Below are positions 23,472 through 31,891 of a DNA stretch of 64,000 nt, one piece after another. A program made the translations under genes and the position numbers. How positions within the stretch are numbered: position 1 is the stretch's first letter; every line of letters begins with the position of its first letter. The notes below the pieces were generated by a model that did not search any database, was not told the origin of the DNA, and saw only the letters and a program-made list of their open reading frames with translations. Origin of the DNA: JACZST01 sp964195155 (lineage in GTDB: Bacteria; Actinomycetota; Acidimicrobiia; Spongiisociales; UBA5794); NCBI GenBank assembly GCA_964195155.1, contig CAXMOP010000062.1, positions 13,573 through 77,572 on the forward strand, written 5' to 3'.

Positions 23472-24854
23472 ATGCAGTTTCACACCATCATCGAGCCGTT
23501 CCGGATCCATAGCGTCCAGACCATCCACTTCCCCGACGAGCGGGAGCGCGAGAAGTCGTTGCGCCGGGTCGGGTACAACCTGTTCGGCCTGCACAGCGAC
23601 GAAGTCATCATCGACCTGCTCACCGACTCGGGCACCGGGGCGATGTCGTCGAGCCAGTGGGCCGGGATGATGGACGGCGACGAGAGCTACGCCGGCAGCC
23701 GGTCATTCTACCGGTTCGAGGCGGCGGTGAGGGAGCTCACCGGACTTCCCGAGGTGGTCCCCACCCATCAGGGGCGGGCAGCCGAGCGCATCCTGTTCTC
23801 CGAGACCTTGAGTGAGGGAGACGTCGTGCCCAACAACACCCACTTTGACACCACCCGAGCCAACATCGAGTACCAGGGGGCCGAGGCCCGCGACCTGGTG
23901 ATCTCCGAAGGCCTCGAGCCCTCCACCCCTCATCCCTTCAAGGGGAACATGGACGTTGATGCACTGGAAGCGCTGATCGACGAGGTCGGCGCCGACCGGG
24001 TGCCGTTGGTGATGATGACCATCACCAACAACACCGGCGGCGGCCAGCCGGTGTCGCTGGGCAACCTGAGGGCGGTCCGCGAGGTTTGCGCCCGGTTCGA
24101 TATCCCATTCTTCTTGGATGCCTGCCGGTTCGCCGAGAACGCCTGGTTCATCAAGCTGCGCGAGGAGGGCTACGCCGACCGCACCCCCACCGAGATCGCC
24201 CGGGAGATCTTCTCGCTTGTCGATGGCTGCACCTTCTCGGCCAAGAAGGACGGCCTGGCCAATATTGGCGGCTTTGTCGCCATGAGGGACGCCGAGCTCG
24301 CCAGCAGTTGCCGCAACCTCCTCATCCTCACCGAGGGATTCCCCACCTACGGCGGGCTGGCCGGCTACGACCTGGAAGCAATCGCCATCGGGCTGCACGA
24401 GGTACTGGACGAGGACTACCTGCGGTATAGGATCCGCTCGACGGCCTACCTGGCAGAAAAGGCCGACGCCGCCGGGGTCCCCATCGTGCAGCCGCCGGGG
24501 GGTCACGCCGTTTACATCGACGCCAAGGCGCTTCTGCCACAAATCCCGCCCAAGCAGTACCCGGCACAGGCCTTGGCGGTGGAGCTGTACCGCACCGGCG
24601 GAGTGCGGGGAGTGGAGATCGGCTCGGTGATGTTCGGCGAGGTGCAGCCCGACGGCACCGAGACCCCGGCGTCGATGGAACTGGTGCGACTGGCCATCCC
24701 GCGCCGCACCTACACCCAGAGCCACATCGACTTCGTGGCCGAGATCATCATCGAGGTGGCCGGCCACGCCGACAAGATCCGCGGCTATCGAATCGTGCAG
24801 CAGGCGCCCTGGCTGCGCCACTTCACCGCCCGGTTCGAGCCGGTCGAGAGTTGA
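23472..24854 (+). CDS. tnaA: Tryptophanase (tryptophan indole-lyase)
   Basis: 460 aa with ATG 23472 after CCAAGGGGACC. It belongs to the same PLP fold as the preceding gene, but the substrate pocket has the tryptophanase signature: Asp in NNTHFDTTRANIE instead of the TPL Thr, and EIGSVMFGEVQPDG in place of the TPL SAGR segment. The PLP lysine is in GCTFSAKKDGLANIGG. It should cleave tryptophan to indole, pyruvate and ammonia. No tnaC-like leader peptide or tnaB permease is seen; the two lyases appear to form a two-gene operon under the Lrp-like regulator. Confidence 0.85.
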   Translation: MQFHTIIEPFRIHSVQTIHFPDEREREKSLRRVGYNLFGLHSDEVIIDLLTDSGTGAMSSSQWAGMMDGDESYAGSRSFYRFEAAVRELTGLPEVVPTHQGRAAERILFSETLSEGDVVPNNTHFDTTRANIEYQGAEARDLVISEGLEPSTPHPFKGNMDVDALEALIDEVGADRVPLVMMTITNNTGGGQPVSLGNLRAVREVCARFDIPFFLDACRFAENAWFIKLREEGYADRTPTEIAREIFSLVDGCTFSAKKDGLANIGGFVAMRDAELASSCRNLLILTEGFPTYGGLAGYDLEAIAIGLHEVLDEDYLRYRIRSTAYLAEKADAAGVPIVQPPGGHAVYIDAKALLPQIPPKQYPAQALAVELYRTGGVRGVEIGSVMFGEVQPDGTETPASMELVRLAIPRRTYTQSHIDFVAEIIIEVAGHADKIRGYRIVQQAPWLRHFTARFEPVES

Positions 24855-25040
24855 CGCACACCCGGCTCTCGGCCGAGGCTCGGAGGGGTCGGCTCCATTT
24901 GGCGATGGAAGGCGGACACCATGAACCACAACACCCGGGTTTGAAGTGTGGCTAGCGGGTGGGGTGCGAGTCCACCAAATGCTTGCGCCGTGGTTCTTTG
25001 CAATGCCAGCCAGCGTCTCTGCTTGGCGACGAAAAGGTGG

Positions 25041-25217
25041 TCACGGGCGGGTCGCCCAGATCCTGACCGAGAGGACCTGCTGCGGGCGGGCGTTTAGCAC
25101 CTCGAAGGAGAGTCCGCCGACCTCGATGACGTCACCGCGCTCTGGGATGCGGCCTGCTGCTGCGACCACGAGACCCGAGATGGTGCGCCAATCACCCGAC
25201 GCCTGCGAGCGACGGCA
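25041..25217 (-). pseudogene. Remnant C-terminus of a CorC/HlyC-CNNM-type transporter protein
   Basis: Reverse-strand reading gives GDWRTISGLVVAAAGRIPER, then GDVIEVGGLSFEVLNARPQQ and a stop at 25041. This is the CorC_HlyC C-terminal domain of CNNM/hemolysin-like proteins. An in-frame stop lies immediately upstream (25218-25220), and no CBS or membrane domain follows in the 3 kb around it. Only about 58 codons survive. The rest of 24855-25266 (412 bp) shows no other coding signal. Confidence 0.75.
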
Positions 25218-25266
25218 TCACCCTCTCGCGACCATCGGTAGCATTTCTTGGAGCGTTTGGAGGGCC

Positions 25267-25779
25267 ATGTTCACCGATGAGGAAGTCGACTACCTCGAAT
25301 CCCAGCACCTCGCCCGGCTCGGGACGGTGGATTCAGATGGTCAGGTCGATGTGTCGCCCGTGGGATTCGAGTTCGACGGCGAGGCGTTCTATGTCAGTAG
25401 CTTCAAGATGGACATGTCACACAAGGGAGTGAATGTCGCAGACGGCAACCGACTCGTGTCGCTGGTCGTGGACGACTTGGCGTCGACCGATCCCTGGTTG
25501 CCGAGAGGCATCAAGATTCACGGCGTCGCAGACTTCGTCGAACGCGACACTCCCACGAGCATGGCGCGCGGGGACCGTCACATCCGGATTCGACCAGTTC
25601 GCTCGTGGAGCTTCGGAATCCTGGCCGCGGCCTTCCAACACGGCAAGTGGACCCCTACGAAGCGGACCTGGCCAACAACCGGACTGATCAAGCCACACGA
25701 CGCTGCCAGGCCCGACCAGTGCGCGTCTAGAACGTCCGCAGGCGCCAGCCACCGTCGATCGGAATCGTCACGCCGGTGA
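25267..25779 (+). CDS. PPOX-class (F420-dependent-type) oxidoreductase
   Basis: 170 aa from ATG 25267. The split-barrel opening FTDEEVDYLESQHLARLGTV, then VSPVGFEFDGEAFYVSSF and LVVDDLASTDPWLPRGIKI, match the actinobacterial PPOX proteins (about 130 aa) that bind F420 or a flavin. The last 40 residues (after SFGILAAAF) are not family-like and run into the antisense SDR relic, so the original stop has probably been lost. It stands alone between two gene remnants. The redox substrate is unknown. Confidence 0.75.
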   Translation: MFTDEEVDYLESQHLARLGTVDSDGQVDVSPVGFEFDGEAFYVSSFKMDMSHKGVNVADGNRLVSLVVDDLASTDPWLPRGIKIHGVADFVERDTPTSMARGDRHIRIRPVRSWSFGILAAAFQHGKWTPTKRTWPTTGLIKPHDAARPDQCASRTSAGASHRRSESSRR

Positions 25780-25839
25780 CCGCATCGAAGCGAGGACCGC
25801 ACAGTTCGGCGACTACGAGAGCTCGATGCATCTCGCTCG
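25727..25839 (-). pseudogene. Remnant C-terminus of an SDR oxidoreductase
   Basis: Reverse-strand reading gives VVAELCGPRFDAVTGVTIPI then DGGWRLRTF and stop. That is the classical SDR end (TG-x-x-I-x-x-DGG). Upstream of about 25840 the reading loses all SDR character and runs into the pfkB gene on the other strand. About 37 codons remain, overlapping the 3' end of the PPOX gene. Confidence 0.7.
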
Positions 25840-25863
25840 ATGCATATAGATTGGGTGATCGCG

Positions 25864-26835
25864 ATGGCCGATCCAATGACCCATGACCTCGTAACCCTCG
25901 GAGAGGCGATGCTCCGGCTCTCGGTGCCCGCCGGAGAGCGACTCGAGCGTGCTCCCGCATATCAGGTCGATGTCGCCGGGGCGGAAGCCAACGTTGCAAT
26001 AGCGGTGGCCAGAGCAGGCCTCTCTGCGGTCTGGTTCTCTCGTCTGCCGGAATCTCCGCTAGGGAGACGGGCGGCGGGCGAGATCGCCTTGCACGGTGTC
26101 GACGTCTCCCATGTCGTGTGGGATCGCACGCGGCGCATGGGCACGTACTTCCTCGAGCTCAGCGTCCCACCCCGTCCTGTGTCGGTTCTGTACGATCGCG
26201 CCGATTCGGCAGCGACTGCGCTCACCCCGGATGACATCGACTGGGCCATCGTCGAGTCCGCCAGGGCCGTGCACCTGACGGGCATTACCCCTGCGTTGTC
26301 CCCATCAGCGCGCCTGACCACGATGGAAACGGCACGCCGGGCCGGTCAAGGCGGCGCCGAGGTGATCGTCGACGTCAACTATCGCAGCCGTCTCTGGTCA
26401 CCAGACGAGGCAGCCGAAGTCATCGGCGAACTCTGCTCTCTCGCCACCACCGTCATCGTGACGACCGAGGACGCCAGGGATCTGTTTGCGGCGACCGGAT
26501 CGCCGCTCGAGATCGCCGCGATGTTGCGACAAACGATGAGCGCTGATGCGGTGGTCGTCACTCAGGGCGCCGAGGGAGCGGCGTGGAATTCAGGGACGGA
26601 TTCCGGCGAGGCACCTGGGCACACCGCAGAGGTCATCGATCGGATCGGGGCCGGGGACGCGTTCGCCGCCGGCGTCATTATCGGACTGCTTGGCAGTGGC
26701 ATCGCATCCGGTGTCAAACGGGGTCTCGCCATGTCTGGCCTGAAGCTGGGACTCCGTGGTGACCAGCTCGTGGTGTCACAAGAGGAGGTCGAAGCAACAC
26801 TCCGCGGCGAGTCCGATCGGCAGGTACGCCGGTGA
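25864..26835 (+). CDS. PfkB-family carbohydrate kinase
   Basis: 323 aa from ATG 25864; ATG 25840 or 25876 are possible, and no start has a good ribosome site. The ribokinase fold is clear: LVTLGEAMLRLSVPAGERLE at the N-terminus, VDVAGAEANVAIAVARAGL for sugar binding, and IDRIGAGDAFAAGVIIGLL with the GAGD anion hole and catalytic Asp. It is closest in pattern to 2-keto-3-deoxygluconate kinase, but the sugar is not certain. The gene is intact although its neighbours on both sides are remnants. Confidence 0.82.
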   Translation: MADPMTHDLVTLGEAMLRLSVPAGERLERAPAYQVDVAGAEANVAIAVARAGLSAVWFSRLPESPLGRRAAGEIALHGVDVSHVVWDRTRRMGTYFLELSVPPRPVSVLYDRADSAATALTPDDIDWAIVESARAVHLTGITPALSPSARLTTMETARRAGQGGAEVIVDVNYRSRLWSPDEAAEVIGELCSLATTVIVTTEDARDLFAATGSPLEIAAMLRQTMSADAVVVTQGAEGAAWNSGTDSGEAPGHTAEVIDRIGAGDAFAAGVIIGLLGSGIASGVKRGLAMSGLKLGLRGDQLVVSQEEVEATLRGESDRQVRR

Positions 26836-26850
26836 AACCGCTGAGCGCTG

Positions 26851-26880
26851 CGATCAGAAGCGCCGCGATCAGAAGCGCCG
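26851..26880 (+). repeat. Two exact copies of a 15-bp tandem repeat
   Basis: CGATCAGAAGCGCCG occurs twice in direct succession (26851-26865, 26866-26880) at the junction between the kinase gene and the aminotransferase relic. It may mark a slippage or deletion joint. Confidence 0.8.
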
Positions 26881-27148
26881 CGATCTCGTGTCGGGCCGAC
26901 TCGAGGCAGCCGACATGCTGGTCGCCCGGCCACAAGGGGCCTTCTATGTGATGGCGGACGTCTCGGCTGCCGCAGAGGACGGGTACGACTTGTGCCGCCG
27001 CCTCGTCGCCGAGCACGGCGTGGCGACGGCGCCCGGTGAAGCCTTTGGGCCTGGCGGAGCAGGCATGATCAGGCTGTCGCTGGCCGCCAGTGACGAGGAT
27101 GTACGGACCGGCGTCGATCGCGTGGTCGACGCCATGGGTGCAGTCTGA
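26879..27148 (+). pseudogene. Remnant C-terminus of a class I PLP aminotransferase
   Basis: About 90 codons to the stop at 27146 read RRDLVSGRLEAADMLVARPQ, GAFYVMADVSAAAEDGYDL and VATAPGEAFGPGGAGMIRLS. This is the small C-terminal domain of fold-type I aminotransferases, including the conserved GxFY and the substrate-carboxylate Arg region. The PLP domain and Lys are missing. The frame upstream enters the 15-bp repeat and then antisense-like sequence. It is a broken gene, joined to the pfkB 3' end. Confidence 0.75.
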
Positions 27149-27265
27149 CTCGGCGCCGTTCTTGGTTGCTGTGACGCGACAGCACCGATCACGAATTCTG
27201 CGCAGGGGTCTTCCGCGACTACCCGAGTCCTCAATATGTTCCTTGAAGGCGCGTGTCTCGGCGGT

Positions 27266-29971
27266 TTAACCGGTGTTGCGGAGGCCGGCGGCCAGCCCAT
27301 TCATCGTCAACAGCAATGCCCGTGTCAGCTTGGGATCGGTTTCCCCGTCGCGGACCCTTCGTAGCAGCGCGACCTGCAGATAGCTGATCGGGTCGAGGTA
27401 GACGTCGCGCACGGACAGGGTTCGCTGCAGGATGGGATGACGTCCGACCAGATCCATGCCGGTGACCGCGACGATCTCCCCTTCTATCAACGAGTACTCG
27501 GCGCTAATCGTCGCGAACGGACCGCGATGTTCGGATGGCACAAGTTCGGCATATCGTGCCGCGATCGTGAGATCGGTCTTAGCCAACGTCATCTCGACGT
27601 TGGACATGAACGTGCGAAAGAAGGGCCAGTGTTCATACATGTCGGTGATCAGCTCGGGGCCAAAGGCTTGGCGCGCAGCGACCAGTCCGGTGCCGACGCC
27701 AAACCAACCGGGCACGATCTGGCGCGACTGGGTCCAGCCGAACACCCACGGAATCGCGCGAAGATTGGCGAGGTCGGATGTGCCACCTCCGGGACGGCGC
27801 GCCGGGCGCGAACCGATGTTGAGGGCGGCCAGCTCGTTGACCGGCGTCGAGGCCATGAAATATGGTTGGAGGTCCGGGTCGTCGAGGAGCGACCGGTACG
27901 CCTCATAGGCGGCGTCACTCAGGGCGGCCATCACCTGGTACCAGCGATCGAGCACGTCGGGAGGCTGACGCGACTCGCGGTGCAGCAGCGAAGCTTCTAG
28001 CGTGGCGCCGAGCGCCAATTCGAGATTGTCGCGGGCAAGGTCGGGCAGACCGTATTTGTCCGAAATCACCTCGCCTTGCTCGGTGATCTTGATGCGACCG
28101 TCCACCGTCCCCCACGGCTGAGCAAGGATTGCTTCTGCGGCGGGCCCTCCACCCCGGCCCACGGTCCCGCCGCGGCCGTGGAAGATCCGGAGCTCGACCC
28201 CGTGGCGGGCGGCGACGTCGCGGAGCGCGCTCGACGCTGCATATAGCTCCCACTGTGACGTGGCGATGCCGGCATGCTTGTTGGAATCGGAGTAGCCGAG
28301 CATGACCTCTTGGAGGTTGTTTCGCAGACTCACGATCTCGCGATACGGTCCGACGCCGAGCAAGTCGTCGAGGATTGCTGCACAGTTGCGCACGGCCTCG
28401 GTGGTCTCGAACAGCGGGGCGAATCCGATCCTCGCCACTCCCTCTCGCGGGTCGATCAGGCCCGCCTCGCGGGCCAGCACGGCGGCTGCGAGAACGTCAC
28501 TGGCACTGTCGGTCTCGGAGATGATGAAGGTCTCGATGGCGTGGGCGCCGAATCGGTCGAGTGCGTCCCGAACGGTTCGGAGGGTGAGTACGACTTCGTC
28601 GGTCGCCGCCGCCGGCGTCATCAGCGGTCGGTTCCTATCCAGCTCCTCGGCGAGTATGCGCCGTTTTGCCTCGGCGGATGCGGCCCGGTATTCCCCGTCC
28701 CCGATCCGATCGTAGAGCTCTGCGACGGAGTCGCGCAGCAACGAGGAGTGTTGGCGCACATCCATGGTGGCCATCGAGAAACCGAATGCGGCCGCGCGAT
28801 GGACGAGTTGGGCTACCGACCCGCTTGCGATGAGCGCTCCGCGATCGCGCATCAAGGAGTCGTGGATCAATTCGAGGTCGGTGACCAGCTCGTCGGCGGT
28901 CACGTAGTCCACGCCGGGGCGGTGCGGTGTCTGATCGGCGAGACGAGCGCGTGTGTTGATGAGTCGCTGGTGGATGAACGCCAGTTTCTGCCGGTAGGGC
29001 TCACCCGCGGAGATCACGGCGAAACGTTTGTGGACAACTGGCAGAGACCGGGCATCAGAATCGAGCGAACTCGAGAGCTCTTTGGTGATACCAACGTTGC
29101 GATCCGACGGGCTGAGCTTCTCGGCGAGCTCTTCCACCGCGCCGATCAAGTTGGCGAGTCCATGATCGTGCATCATCTCCAGCACCCGCGTCGTCACTTC
29201 CGGCGTGACGGAGGGGTTGCCATCGCGGTCTCCACCCACCCACGAACCGAACCGCAGTGGAGCAGCTCCGGTGGGTAGGTCGACGCCGAGGCGATGCAGC
29301 TGGTGCCCGAGCTCGTCGTAGACCTCGGTGGTGGGGCCTGCGAATAGTTCGTCGAGGAAGTAGAGCGTGCTCCGCGCCTCATCGACCGGGGACGGGCGCT
29401 CTCGCCGCAACTCGTCGGTTTGCCATATCAGGTCGATTACTTCGGCGATGCGGCGCTCGATGCGATGTTGCTCGGCTTCTGTGGTCGCCGCAGCCCTCGT
29501 TGGGAAGAGCGCGGCAATCTCGCGGGTCTTGGTCTGGATCGAGCGACGTGATGACTCAGTGGGATGGGCCGTGAAGACCGGCCGTACCTCGAGTCGGTCG
29601 ACGACGTCGTTGATGGTCGATTGGGGCACGTCCGCTTCGAGAATGCGATCGACGACACGCGCCAGTTCGTCATTGGCGCCCCAGCTGCCGATGCGATGCT
29701 GTTGCTCGGCCGTGTTGGCGAGCAAGAAGTAGGCACCGAATGCCCTGACCAGCTGGATGGTCGTGTCGAGGTCAAGGCCGGCAAGAAGCTCCTCCAACCT
29801 GGCGGAAGCCTCATCGTTGAAGGGCTCGACTCCGCTGCGGATCTCCTTCGTGAGCGCACGCACCTCTTCGACCAGATCGAGGAGTGCGGGACCATGCTGG
29901 CGACGCAGGGTTTCGCCGAGGAGGTTTCCAAGAAACCGGATGTCGGCTCTGAGAGCAACGTCTGTGTCCAC
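27266..29971 (-). CDS. ppc: Phosphoenolpyruvate carboxylase
   Basis: 901 aa from a GTG at 29971, which has GAGAAGGG upstream and begins just before the family start DVALRADIRFLGNLLGETL; an ATG at 30025 would add 18 residues. Key sites: VFTAHPTESSRRSIQTKTRE with the catalytic His, GYSDSNKHAGIATSQWELY, and the glycine-rich FHGRGGTVGRGGGP loop. The C-terminus ends MNGLAAGLRNTG, as in all PEPC. It makes oxaloacetate from PEP and bicarbonate. Together with the PEP synthase and POR in this window it can complete a pyruvate-to-oxaloacetate route. Confidence 0.95.
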   Translation of the reverse strand: MDTDVALRADIRFLGNLLGETLRRQHGPALLDLVEEVRALTKEIRSGVEPFNDEASARLEELLAGLDLDTTIQLVRAFGAYFLLANTAEQQHRIGSWGANDELARVVDRILEADVPQSTINDVVDRLEVRPVFTAHPTESSRRSIQTKTREIAALFPTRAAATTEAEQHRIERRIAEVIDLIWQTDELRRERPSPVDEARSTLYFLDELFAGPTTEVYDELGHQLHRLGVDLPTGAAPLRFGSWVGGDRDGNPSVTPEVTTRVLEMMHDHGLANLIGAVEELAEKLSPSDRNVGITKELSSSLDSDARSLPVVHKRFAVISAGEPYRQKLAFIHQRLINTRARLADQTPHRPGVDYVTADELVTDLELIHDSLMRDRGALIASGSVAQLVHRAAAFGFSMATMDVRQHSSLLRDSVAELYDRIGDGEYRAASAEAKRRILAEELDRNRPLMTPAAATDEVVLTLRTVRDALDRFGAHAIETFIISETDSASDVLAAAVLAREAGLIDPREGVARIGFAPLFETTEAVRNCAAILDDLLGVGPYREIVSLRNNLQEVMLGYSDSNKHAGIATSQWELYAASSALRDVAARHGVELRIFHGRGGTVGRGGGPAAEAILAQPWGTVDGRIKITEQGEVISDKYGLPDLARDNLELALGATLEASLLHRESRQPPDVLDRWYQVMAALSDAAYEAYRSLLDDPDLQPYFMASTPVNELAALNIGSRPARRPGGGTSDLANLRAIPWVFGWTQSRQIVPGWFGVGTGLVAARQAFGPELITDMYEHWPFFRTFMSNVEMTLAKTDLTIAARYAELVPSEHRGPFATISAEYSLIEGEIVAVTGMDLVGRHPILQRTLSVRDVYLDPISYLQVALLRRVRDGETDPKLTRALLLTMNGLAAGLRNTG

Positions 29972-30031
29972 CTGTGGCCCTTCTCCAGCTCGTCTGGCAA
30001 TCGACAATAGGCATCGGAATCGCACCGGGAC

Positions 30032-30241
30032 TCATGGCAGCGGGGATGGGTCGGTGCTAGCCGCCGGACGGGCCCGCCGTAGCACGATGTCTGTGCCCCT
30101 CGAGCAGCTGGTGGGTTGATGAATTGCCAGGAAGCCGTCGAGCATGCGCTCTCGGTCTGAGCTGCCGGCCACGATGAGAATCCGGTCTTCGCGGCGCCAG
30201 CCGAGACACGCAACCGCGTAAAAAAAATACCCCCTTGACAC
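30032..30241 (-). CDS. Possible small protein upstream of ppc
   Basis: A GTG at 30241 opens 69 codons ending 60 bp before ppc on the same strand. The product includes CLGWRREDRILIVAGSSDRE and MLDGFLAIHQPTSC, which look protein-like, but no family is recognised and no ribosome site is visible. A run of eight A (30220-30227) lies inside the frame, so a slippage error or a broken gene is possible. Together with a short spacer, this fills the 260-bp gap between ppc and the cyclase. Confidence 0.3.
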   Translation of the reverse strand: MSRGYFFYAVACLGWRREDRILIVAGSSDRERMLDGFLAIHQPTSCSRGTDIVLRRARPAASTDPSPLP

Positions 30242-30285
30242 AAAGAGGCTTCGGTATGGGCGGGTGGTCTGGTGCTGATTCGTCT

Positions 30286-31263
30286 TCAATCCCACTCCAC
30301 AGCGACGATCTGGTGAGTGTTGGACAGACCCTTGAGCGCAACGACCTCGGGTTCAGCCATTCGGATTCCTTCTATCGAACCCACCAAGTCTCTTGTAGTC
30401 GACGAGATCATTATTTCACCAGCGTCAGCTACAGAGGCAACCCTGGCCGCCTTGTTGACGGTGAGCCCAAACAGATCATTTTCCGTGCGTATGACCTCAC
30501 CGGTATGGATTCCGATCCGAACGAAAAACGGCGAATTAGCCGAGGATTGTTGAATCTCGACCGCTGCTCTGAGGGCCGCCCGAGCAGATGCAAAGGCCAA
30601 CATCGAACCGTCGCCAAGCAGTTTCACAACGGTTCCTCCCTGCGAGGTAGTGATGTCCCGAATAGTTGATTCGTGCTCGCCGATAACTTCGGTCCAGGCA
30701 CCATCTCCAACGGATTCTGCGAGTCGGGTCGAGTCCACAATGTCTGTGAAAACGAGGGTCATCGTTCCTTCCGAACCGGCGGCAGGGACCAGCTGTATCT
30801 CTTCGTCAAACACAGAAGCCACCAGATCGTCAAGAGTGGTGGTGAGGTCGACGCCGAATACTTGCCGGTTCGGTACCGGTATCGAGTTGTGCCATTGAAT
30901 CACTTTCCACGCTCCGGCCTCGAGCCTGAACGTGGCTACGTGCCTGACTGGTGTCTTGGTCTCAGGAGTGGTCAGAGTTCCGAGCACCGTTGCCCAGCCA
31001 AAGGCCCCCTCCTCAAACGCTTCGACCTTCTGGATCTCCTCGGTCCATTGAGGCATGTCGTGCGATTGCGCCTCGAAAACGCCCAAGAACTCGTTTGGCC
31101 CGGTCCACCATTCGTCGGGAGCAAAGCCGAGAACACGCAGAGTCGAATCGTCCGAGAACAGGTTCGACATTGTTTCTGCGTCGCCCGCCTGCCACGCCAT
31201 CAAAACTCGCCGTGAAACAGCCTGAATTTCTGGAGAAGGTATCGCAACCATCGATTCGACCAT
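30286..31263 (-). CDS. Class III nucleotidyl cyclase with N-terminal NTF2/SnoaL-like domain
   Basis: 325 aa. Residues about 10-135 form an NTF2/SnoaL-like cone (VLMAWQAGDAETMSNLFSDD to WKVIQWHNSIPVP). Residues about 165-325 are a class III cyclase domain: LVFTDIVDSTRLAESVGDG with the first metal Asp, VVKLLGDGSMLAFASARAAL with the second, and NKAARVASVADAGEI carrying the N and R that stabilise the transition state. It should make cAMP or cGMP, with the NTF2 domain as a likely ligand sensor. The cyclic-nucleotide-binding protein of the hydrogenase operon is a possible receiver, but this link is only a guess. Confidence 0.88.
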   Translation of the reverse strand: MVESMVAIPSPEIQAVSRRVLMAWQAGDAETMSNLFSDDSTLRVLGFAPDEWWTGPNEFLGVFEAQSHDMPQWTEEIQKVEAFEEGAFGWATVLGTLTTPETKTPVRHVATFRLEAGAWKVIQWHNSIPVPNRQVFGVDLTTTLDDLVASVFDEEIQLVPAAGSEGTMTLVFTDIVDSTRLAESVGDGAWTEVIGEHESTIRDITTSQGGTVVKLLGDGSMLAFASARAALRAAVEIQQSSANSPFFVRIGIHTGEVIRTENDLFGLTVNKAARVASVADAGEIMISSTTRDLVGSIEGIRMAEPEVVALKGLSNTHQIVAVEWD

Positions 31264-31403
31264 AGCGAAACGCCCTTGGTCGCTATCAGCCGAGATCGCG
31301 GAGCTCGAAATCGGCCGGCAGGTTCTCTAGGAATGACCACATCCTCTCTGTCGTCTGTCGGTCATTCGGGGCCGGGTCTGGTGCTTGGGGCGGTTTCCCC
31401 ACC

Positions 31404-31817
31404 ATGACCATCGCCCAGTTTCCCAATGCAACCGCCGGAATTGCCCGTCCCGGCAAGCTGATGCGGATCACCTCGGTGGCCAAGGCCATGCTCGAAGAAG
31501 CACGGACGACGCCGTGTGATTCGGCGGGTTGTGAGAAGTTCCGCCGGATATACGAGCGGACGATCAACGAGCTCGACGGGGTGATCTCTTCGGAGCTGCA
31601 CGCCGAACTGACCAAGCTCGCCGTGCGGTTCGACGATCCCGTGCCCTCTCCCTCCGCACTGCGGATCGCCCAAGCGGAGCTGGTTGGCTGGCTCGACGGG
31701 CTGATGAACGGCATCGTCGTTGCGGTGCAGAGCCAGTACATGGAGGCCCAGGCTCAGGCCGACGCCATCCAGGAGACCGTCGAGGACGATCGGCTGATGC
31801 CGGGACAGTACCTGTAG
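31404..31817 (+). CDS. bpa: Bacterial proteasome activator
   Basis: 137 aa ending in MPGQYL. The C-terminal GQYL is the docking motif that Bpa (PafE, Rv3780 family) inserts into the 20S proteasome. The helical body matches too: KFRRIYERTINELDGVISSE, LHAELTKLAVRF and LDGLMNGIVVAVQSQYM. Bpa forms a ring that opens the proteasome gate for ATP-independent degradation. Its presence implies that 20S subunits are encoded elsewhere and strongly supports an actinobacterial host (a few other phyla also have it). Start ATG 31404 has only a weak ribosome site, and the N-terminus is shorter than in Mycobacterium. Confidence 0.9.
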   Translation: MTIAQFPNATAGIARPGKLMRITSVAKAMLEEARTTPCDSAGCEKFRRIYERTINELDGVISSELHAELTKLAVRFDDPVPSPSALRIAQAELVGWLDGLMNGIVVAVQSQYMEAQAQADAIQETVEDDRLMPGQYL

Positions 31818-31842
31818 CGATCAGCGCTACCGGTAGCCATCA

Positions 31843-31856
31843 GGGCCGGAAGTCCC
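31843..31856. promoter_or_regulatory. DosR-box-like site upstream of the PPOX gene
   Basis: On the reverse strand it reads GGGACTTCCGGCCC, which agrees with 11 of 13 fixed bases of the mycobacterial DosR core GGGACTTTNGTCCC. It lies 36 bp before the start at 31892 and is flanked by C and G, giving CAGGG/CCCTG arms. It is the best of five such sites in the window. Confidence 0.5.
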
Positions 31857-31891
31857 TGGGCGCGGGTCGTGGTGCCGCGTACCGTGAGTCC

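Noticed and set aside
23472..24854. Second tyrosine phenol-lyase
   Set aside because: The FDTT segment and EIGS in place of the SAGR region point to tryptophanase.
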